A DNA stretch of 64,000 nucleotides from NCBI GenBank assembly GCA_949361645.1, contig OX442423.1, positions 4,460,023-4,524,022 of the forward strand, given 5' to 3'. This DNA comes from Spongilla lacustris (Eukaryota > Porifera > Demospongiae > Spongillida > Spongillidae). Below, piece after piece: positions 58,201 through 64,000 of this stretch. The notes under the pieces were generated by a model that searched no databases, had not been told where the DNA came from, and was given only the letters and a program-made list of their open reading frames with translations. Numbering within the stretch: position 1 is the stretch's first letter; every line of letters begins with the position of its first letter. Both the position numbers and the translations under genes were made by a program.

Positions 58201-58471
58201 TACTCTTTCCTTCTACTTTATCCCCGACGTTGATCGTAAGCGGCATTATTGCGTACGAACGTAGAAACAAAGCCTATAAACAGAGTGGTTTTACTTTGAA
58301 ATACAAAAGATATGCGACTTATTAGATAGCGCTGTGTAGACGAAAGCCTATAGAAGATTAATATCCCCCTAAATATCCAACACGATGCAAATTGAAGTTG
58401 ATACGAGCGGCGTAAAGTCATCCTTAATTCAGGATTTCAATCCTGAATTAAGGATGGAAATAGATTAAAGA
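55225..58471 (-). mobile_element. piggyBac element, 3247 bp, TSD TTAA
   Basis: TTAA at 55221-55224 and 58472-58475; copy A keeps the single TTAA at 32660-32663. Termini CCTTTAATC and, inverted, TCTTTAATC. Subterminal palindromes ATCCTGAATTCAGGAT (left) and ATCCTTAATTCAGGAT plus ATCCTGAATTAAGGAT (right) look like transposase binding sites. Encodes an uninterrupted transposase. Confidence 0.95.
56044..58270 (-). CDS. piggyBac transposase, 3 exons, intact
   Basis: Cut-and-paste DDE transposase targeting TTAA. Exons 57440-58270, 56334-57383 and 56044-56268, phase 0 throughout, introns of 56 and 65 nt with GT-AG; 701 residues (693 if Met9 is used). Residues 12-50 (VGDKVEGKSKKLSGKKGIVT) resemble a KOW/SH3-like fold, followed by an acidic stretch. 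The catalytic core holds IIADSAFSS (D398), CVWVDKKPK (D471) and SSIDVHDHYRQGS (D530), matching the piggyBac DDD triad. The C-terminus is a Cys-rich finger (RICKYC, FYCVGC, YCGFGTSRDCYIQH). No stop or frameshift was found, so it may be recently active. Confidence 0.93.
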
Positions 58472-59654
58472 TTAAGGGACACTTTGGCCTGTATAAAGGA
58501 CAAGTGTAAACATATCTAGGACACACGATTGTGTAGATTCGTTATCTATTGGTTTACGGGTACAGCTTTCACCACTAACTGCATGATAGGATATCCTTTA
58601 TTATTCATTTACTACGCAATGTTGACAACAAAGTCAAGATTTTAGAGACCAAATATAGACAATGTTTAATCATAAATAACTTCAGAATGGTAAATCATTT
58701 CACGATGCATAATCTGAATCAAATGAAAGATCAATCGAACCACATAATACTATATATGATTATTTTTTTAAAGCATAGTGTAAAGTTAGAAAAACCTATT
58801 TGATCAAATTCTCATCATTTATAGTTTTTTTGTTGGATGATACACTATGCCCCAAAAATTGAAATTGTACAGATTAATTAGCTTCAACTACTAAAGTTGT
58901 GGGTTCTTTATGCCTTGTATAAAGGACATTTGTCCATTATGGAGGACATTCAGTGAATAGGGGGTTAAAGAACTCTGAAATGGAATGGAATGTAACAAGT
59001 CACTAACTGATAATACACGTTAGTATTTAACATCTTATATGATAAAATAAATCACCTTCAATTCAGACTTTTGATGCCTTCGTTCTTCAATGATTGCAAG
59101 TGTAGCATCAACCAAATATTTCAAATCATCTTTTACTTTTGCCAACTGGAAATTTAGAAGAGTGCACTTCAGCCAAGGGAAATGACCTGAAATTGAATGT
59201 ACACAACTCTCATTTCGAACACATTGACTAATTCAGCTGCATACTGAAGATAGCAATGATTCGCAGTGGATGTATCCCTTCTTTATTAAGTGCCACTGAA
59301 AAGACACTTGCAACTGCCTTACTCAGCCTGTCCTCCTTTCCTGACTGGACATCAGTTATCCGACCAAAGGCAACAGACAGGATAGAGTCCAAAGTGAATG
59401 CACCAAACATCCTGGGAGGGGCATGGATTTCACATGCACGGGATAATACCAAATTAACTTGATGCTTTAGTGTCTTCGCCAGTAACATTAGGCTTCAATC
59501 GTGACAAAGATATTAATTTTCCAATTCTGGGAGCCCCCATGCCCTCTCAAAAATGGATCTTTTATGTATGCATTTAATGCTCATCACAGGCTTATAAGGC
59601 ACTGGATTTATAATTAGTGGTACATTTCAATGTAAAATTGCGCTTTGAATTGTC

Positions 59655-59935
59655 CTTTAAATTTATTTTATGGAACCAAATTTTATAGAATTGAACAAAA
59701 AACAATAAATAAATAAAATGAATTAATGAAGTATCAAATTGAAAAAGTTTTACATAGCAGAGAGTTTGACCTTGCTGTCAGCAATTGCAAGGTAAATAGA
59801 TGATTCAAAAAGATGTTGTGGCCCGTGGTATGATGAGCAGGAACCACGAAGGCAAATGACAGCTGATCTTAGTAGCTAGGGAGAAGCTCACTTTACAACG
59901 AAGACAGAATAGTGTTTTGCTGTACGGCTTTGAAT
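59655..59935. other. copy B-specific insertion of about 280 bp
   Basis: Between GAATTGTCCTTTA and GAATTGTGCTGGAAAG; copy A reads straight through (TTTGATTTGTCCTGGAAAG at about 33760). No termini or coding content recognised. The short direct repeat GCTTTGAATTGT at both ends may be its target duplication. Confidence 0.5.
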
Positions 59936-60059
59936 TGTGCTGGAAAGTTGCTACAATAGAACCCGTAGAAGTACATAGCTATGTGGTGTATACATTTATT
60001 TGTTCTCAGTTGTATTGTTATCTACCCGGTATGCAATTATGCGGGTTCCACTGTAATAT

Positions 60060-60735
60060 GTACAGTGTTCCACACAGTAAGACCAGTTTTGTTTTTAACT
60101 TTTAAACCATACAATCATGTTCGAAATGCAGTACGAGAGTGCTTACATGTACAAAGGGGATTTGGATTGCTAGAGTATTTTGATAGTAATGCTCAACAAG
60201 TATTACGTCTTGAAAACAACCGTCATTAAACTACAATTTAACATGGCCTCCATTTACAAGACTTTTAGCTTTCGAATTCAATCAATTTTTAATAATGTTA
60301 GAAATGGGCTATGAATACCTCAGGGTTTTTTTTCCATGTTACATTCCAGAAGATCTCAAATTGCGTCAAACTAAATTGTTTGAATTATTGCAAAGCAACC
60401 TCAGGAATGCATAATACAGGTCCGATCTTAATAGTTAAGGGCTGAATACTTGAATGTACATAGAGACTGTAAGGTACTAGAAATTCTTACATTACTTCAG
60501 GGAACAGTGATGAGAAAATGCTTCACAAACAGAAGTTGTTTACCTGATTACCACATGTGGATTGTTTAGACTTAATAATTAACATCAAAATTCCTATGTA
60601 GAAATGAATGGAGATTCTGAAATCATTGTGTGCATCTCTTATGATTGTACGGTTCAAAAGTTACAAACAAATACCGGTAACTACAAAACTTAAAAATTTG
60701 TGTGGAGCATTGTACACATATGTACATGTAAGGAC
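60060..60735. repeat. copy B counterpart of the 1.17-kb palindrome
   Basis: Same arm words as 33866-35036 but with internal deletions, in the homologous intron. Confidence 0.7.
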
Positions 60736-62206
60736 CACTTTGAAGGTGTTAAGAGCACAAAGAAAAATAACATTTTGCAATTACTATTTCTTGAAACTGC
60801 TCCATATTATTACAACATTTACGTACAGACAATCTGATGATAATGTACAGTTTTCATTAGACCATTGTATACAGAACGTAGAGCCTTAAAATTAAACTGG
60901 ACAGGAATAACTTATATTTGCACAATACTAGATCAATAATACGTAATGGTAGCAATGGAAATGTCTAAATTGTATTGTGTATAAGTTTGTATAATACATG
61001 CCACATACCTCCAGACATCAGCACTTTTCCCAGAATCTGCTATGTCCTTCATCTTTTGTGCTAACACAATACAACTGTCTTGGATCAATGGGACCATCTG
61101 AAAGTGATACAAATTGATAGGATACAACCTAACAAAATCTGATTTCTACAATATTCTACACACTAAGCCAATGTGCCCTACTTTTTATCCTCACCAGCCA
61201 CTTTTAAATTTAAGATCTATTACATTTAAGATGCAATGGTACATGTACCTCACCTCAAGGTACATGTAAATCAAACAATGACCACAAATCAAAGTGGTGT
61301 GTACATAAAAAGTTATCAAACTAAGGAATTTATACATTTGCTTCCTGGACATTTCAGTGTAAAATCAATGCTGATTTATTTTGTTGAAGTACATAAACAC
61401 GAATGGAAAAACATAAATTATGCACATGTAGATACCAACAAAGTCTATATGGTACAAAAACGGTTGCCTGTAACAGTGACTGAAATTTGATATAAGGCAA
61501 TGCAGTTATGCTTAGTACTGCTTTGCATGCACATAAAAGATCTGACTATGTTCTGTAATTTAAAAAATTCATCAAGTGCTGCAAAGACAAGAATCTATTA
61601 TCAAATATGATACATGCATGAGCTGTACTTTGAATGTTGTTCACAAACTAATCTACATACGTAATGGTAGCGATGGAAATGTCTAAATTGTATTGTGTAT
61701 AAGTTTATAAAGTTATAGGTAAAACACATGTTAAGTAATAACCAGCAATGTAAAGAACTAATACCTAGCTCCTCTAGATAATAGCCTCACTTGACACACA
61801 GCTATACACACTGTATACCTGTTTCATTTTTATTTGAGGAAAATACAGGGGTGATGTGGTGTCTTGGATTCTTCCATGTCTCCCCCTGAGCGTGGAAAAG
61901 TTGTGGAGGCAGCCCAAACTGATTGAATGCTGATACAGGATTGTCCTTATTGGAAGGAAGGTTGTTAACATCAGCTGATGTAAGGCAACAGCAGTGTGCA
62001 GACTGACCTCACGATCAACAAAGGAGTCAAATTCTTTAACAAAAATCACTTTCAGCAATTCCATATCTGCAATGCATAACTCTGGACTAGCTCCTATATA
62101 ACACCTAAGAATTGCAACATGATGTCAGAACTCAAACATACACTCCTCCTTACCCAAAGATTGGACCAAACATCTCATAGTTGTAATGGTATGAAGGTAT
62201 CATAGA

Positions 62207-64000
62207 CTGAAAACAAGAGAAAGTAAATTACCAACCACCTGTGAGTCTTGGTTTCTCAATAAATGCATTAAGCAGCCTCCCTCCCCCCCCCCCCCCCCCC
62301 CCAGCAGTGTGTAAAGCTGTGTTTGTGAACACAACAGGTTAGAAATGGTGGATTTTTTTCATTAATATTGAATGCAATGCTGATTTGACATCAAAATTGA
62401 ATTCACAGTCCACCATTTTGAGTGTTACCTTTCTATGAAGAATTATGAGTTATGAGCTTATAGAAGGGGTTAGTTTCAGGTGTGTGGAAAATAGGCCTGA
62501 CAATTAGACCCTACTCCGAATCGAGCTCTGAATGCAAATAACTTATATGAAATCCAGGTCAATTTATGTGACTGTACAGGATGTTTGACAAACAAGGAAA
62601 ATCGTTTATAAATTAACCACAAACAGTTAATTGTTTCTACTTCCGACAATTAACACTATGGACTTTCTATTTTTACCACTTCATACTACACCTTTTCTCT
62701 ATGGTAAAATACATTTTGGGGCCTTGCTCTAGCATTGAGCCAGTATTGCAACATTCGATACCTCATGGGGTTCAAACCTTCGGCAGGAGTAATCAAATCG
62801 CTTCAAATTCGGTTTGTAGGTAGAGCTATTCGATTGTTCTGTTCATTAATTTTTATGTTATCTGTAACGGCCATACAATTGAACAAACTACGAGCACATT
62901 TCCGCGCCAATGATTTGGGCAAATTGCATCCCACTCAATGTATGGGGAGACAGTGGTTATATCATTGGAGCAAATCAAGCAGGAAAACGTGCACGTAGTT
63001 TGTTCAACTGTCACAATTTTAATGAAATTCACATGAAAATGGCGTGGTTTTTAAGCCTCAATGTTTGCAACCAGCATTTTGATGGTACAGTTAACTGTTA
63101 CATCGTAAACGTGGGTTTCTATCGTGCAATCACCACCCCTCAGTATAAAAATTGATCTGCTGTCGCATATAATGAAATATGACTCAGCCAAACGTTGGGC
63201 AGCATTATATATACCAAATTTTGTGTTGATCTGCTGCCTCAGAGCTGAGAAATATGCTATACATCCATTTACTGGGACACTGAAAAACGAAAATCAAAAC
63301 ATGTGTTACCTTTCCGCCATTTCGTTATTTCTATTTTCTGTACTTCGCTTTATCCATTTTGGTGCAATTTTTCAATGTTTTGTTTCATTGGTAACCAGAA
63401 TTTGACACACCGAATTTGAACAATTGCAGAAATTTGGTTCAATTATTCGTATCGCCAAATTTAAAGGTTATAAGATGTTGTTAGATTTTCAGTACTGCAT
63501 ACTGCTAATGTTAAATGATCAAGTAAGCAATAAAACACACCCCAAAACATTTTGCGATAATTCACTGTACTTCCATGTAGTGATGATGAAGCCCATCCGC
63601 AGCTGTGGGAATCAGGCCTGGTCTAGGTACGAAACTACACTGTTGTAATGCATGATAGTTAGTGAATCAAGCTCCCCTTATGATTTTAGGTACCTGCAGC
63701 TATGCTTTATATACCTATGTGTTAATAAGACTGTTTTAAAAATATATCGTTCGAAAAAAATTAAGGGGGCTTGTCCAAACTATTCTAGGAAAAATTAGCG
63801 TCAGTGTGATGTTAACATTTTTACCCCCTCCCCCCCCCACCCTTAACGTCAGTAAGTTGTTAGATTCACTCATGATAATAGCACAGAACATGAATCAATG
63901 TGAGAGTCATTGCTGCCACAGTTGCTTGTGGAGTCTATGCTGCAGCTAGCTTTTATACAGCTCTGTATATTTATAAAAACCAAATTAGCAGATAATAGTA
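62207..64000. other. P450 copy B intron 2, continuing off the right edge
   Basis: Colinear with 37918 to about 40390 of copy A, except that the 39138-39850 segment is missing. Contains the decayed palindrome half-copy (62634-63010) and the left end of the MITE (63765). No coding exon. Confidence 0.7.

Larger units (their letters stand above)
47100..62206 (-). pseudogene. cytochrome P450 copy B, disrupted
   Basis: Tandem duplicate of copy A; exons 1-2 would lie past the right edge. Identified exons include 62154-62206, 62008-62104, 61819-61945, about 61007-61097, 59245-59411, 59055-59187, 54370-54627, 53881-53969 and a fused block at 47400-47690. Lesions: exon 5 is 127 nt instead of 126 (extra A before the last codons); the intron between the FRPER exon and the haem exon plus flanking coding sequence is deleted, fusing VFWENP to a damaged haem loop; the final donor GT is lost and an 8-nt shift follows. 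A gypsy element and a piggyBac element sit in its introns. Exon 7 is open here (VASVFSVALNKEGIHPLR), unlike copy A. Confidence 0.88.

Noticed and set aside
1..64000. tRNA, rRNA or prokaryotic features (operons, Shine-Dalgarno sites)
   Set aside because: None seen; spliced genes and poly(A) signals show animal nuclear DNA.

Overview
This is eukaryotic, animal DNA. Coding sequence is split by many short introns (often 49-65 nt, GT-AG). The three recognised single-copy genes are metazoan (DLEC1, SC5D, PPOX). The window is AT-rich, loaded with transposons, and unusually rich in the palindrome TACATGTA. I infer a marine, early-branching or invertebrate animal such as a demosponge; no sequence here proves the species.

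Layout. The host genes all lie on the minus strand, so they read right to left. 1-6795: DLEC1 (CFAP81), 28 exons traced with consistent phases, C-terminal end beyond the left edge. 7585-8427: intronless sterol C5-desaturase SC5D. 8832-25020: a complete 10-exon protoporphyrinogen oxidase gene (PPOX, 476 codons). Its 8.8-kb intron 3 uses a GC-AG splice pair, holds several palindromic elements, and contains a two-exon plus-strand gene for a 71-residue membrane protein (18340-18922). 27466-40815: cytochrome P450 copy A (CYP3-clan type).

From about 24.9 kb to 40.8 kb the sequence is duplicated at about 45.27 kb to beyond the right edge. The second copy carries a PPOX exon-1 fragment and P450 copy B. 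Between the copies lie a decayed MULE-like transposase region with SWIM and PHD zinc fingers (41.1-43.9 kb) and a retroelement C-terminal fragment (44.4-45.2 kb). Copy B was later hit by a Ty3/gypsy LTR element (47799-53518, TSD CATTT) and an intact-looking piggyBac element (55225-58471, TSD TTAA). The gypsy 5' LTR is itself split by a 2.73-kb DNA transposon (47902-50631, TSD TA) whose interior looks like a spliced cellular gene. Copy A received two TTAA-flanked non-autonomous elements and an 826-bp palindrome. Because each insertion has its empty site in the other copy, most boundaries can be read to the base.

Function. PPOX makes protoporphyrin IX for haem, P450s use haem, SC5D is a di-iron sterol oxidase and DLEC1 is a ciliary axoneme protein. 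No operon logic is implied. Neither P450 copy is clean: copy A has an in-frame stop in exon 7, copy B has a frameshift in exon 5 and a deletion across the haem-exon junction, and the lesions do not overlap.
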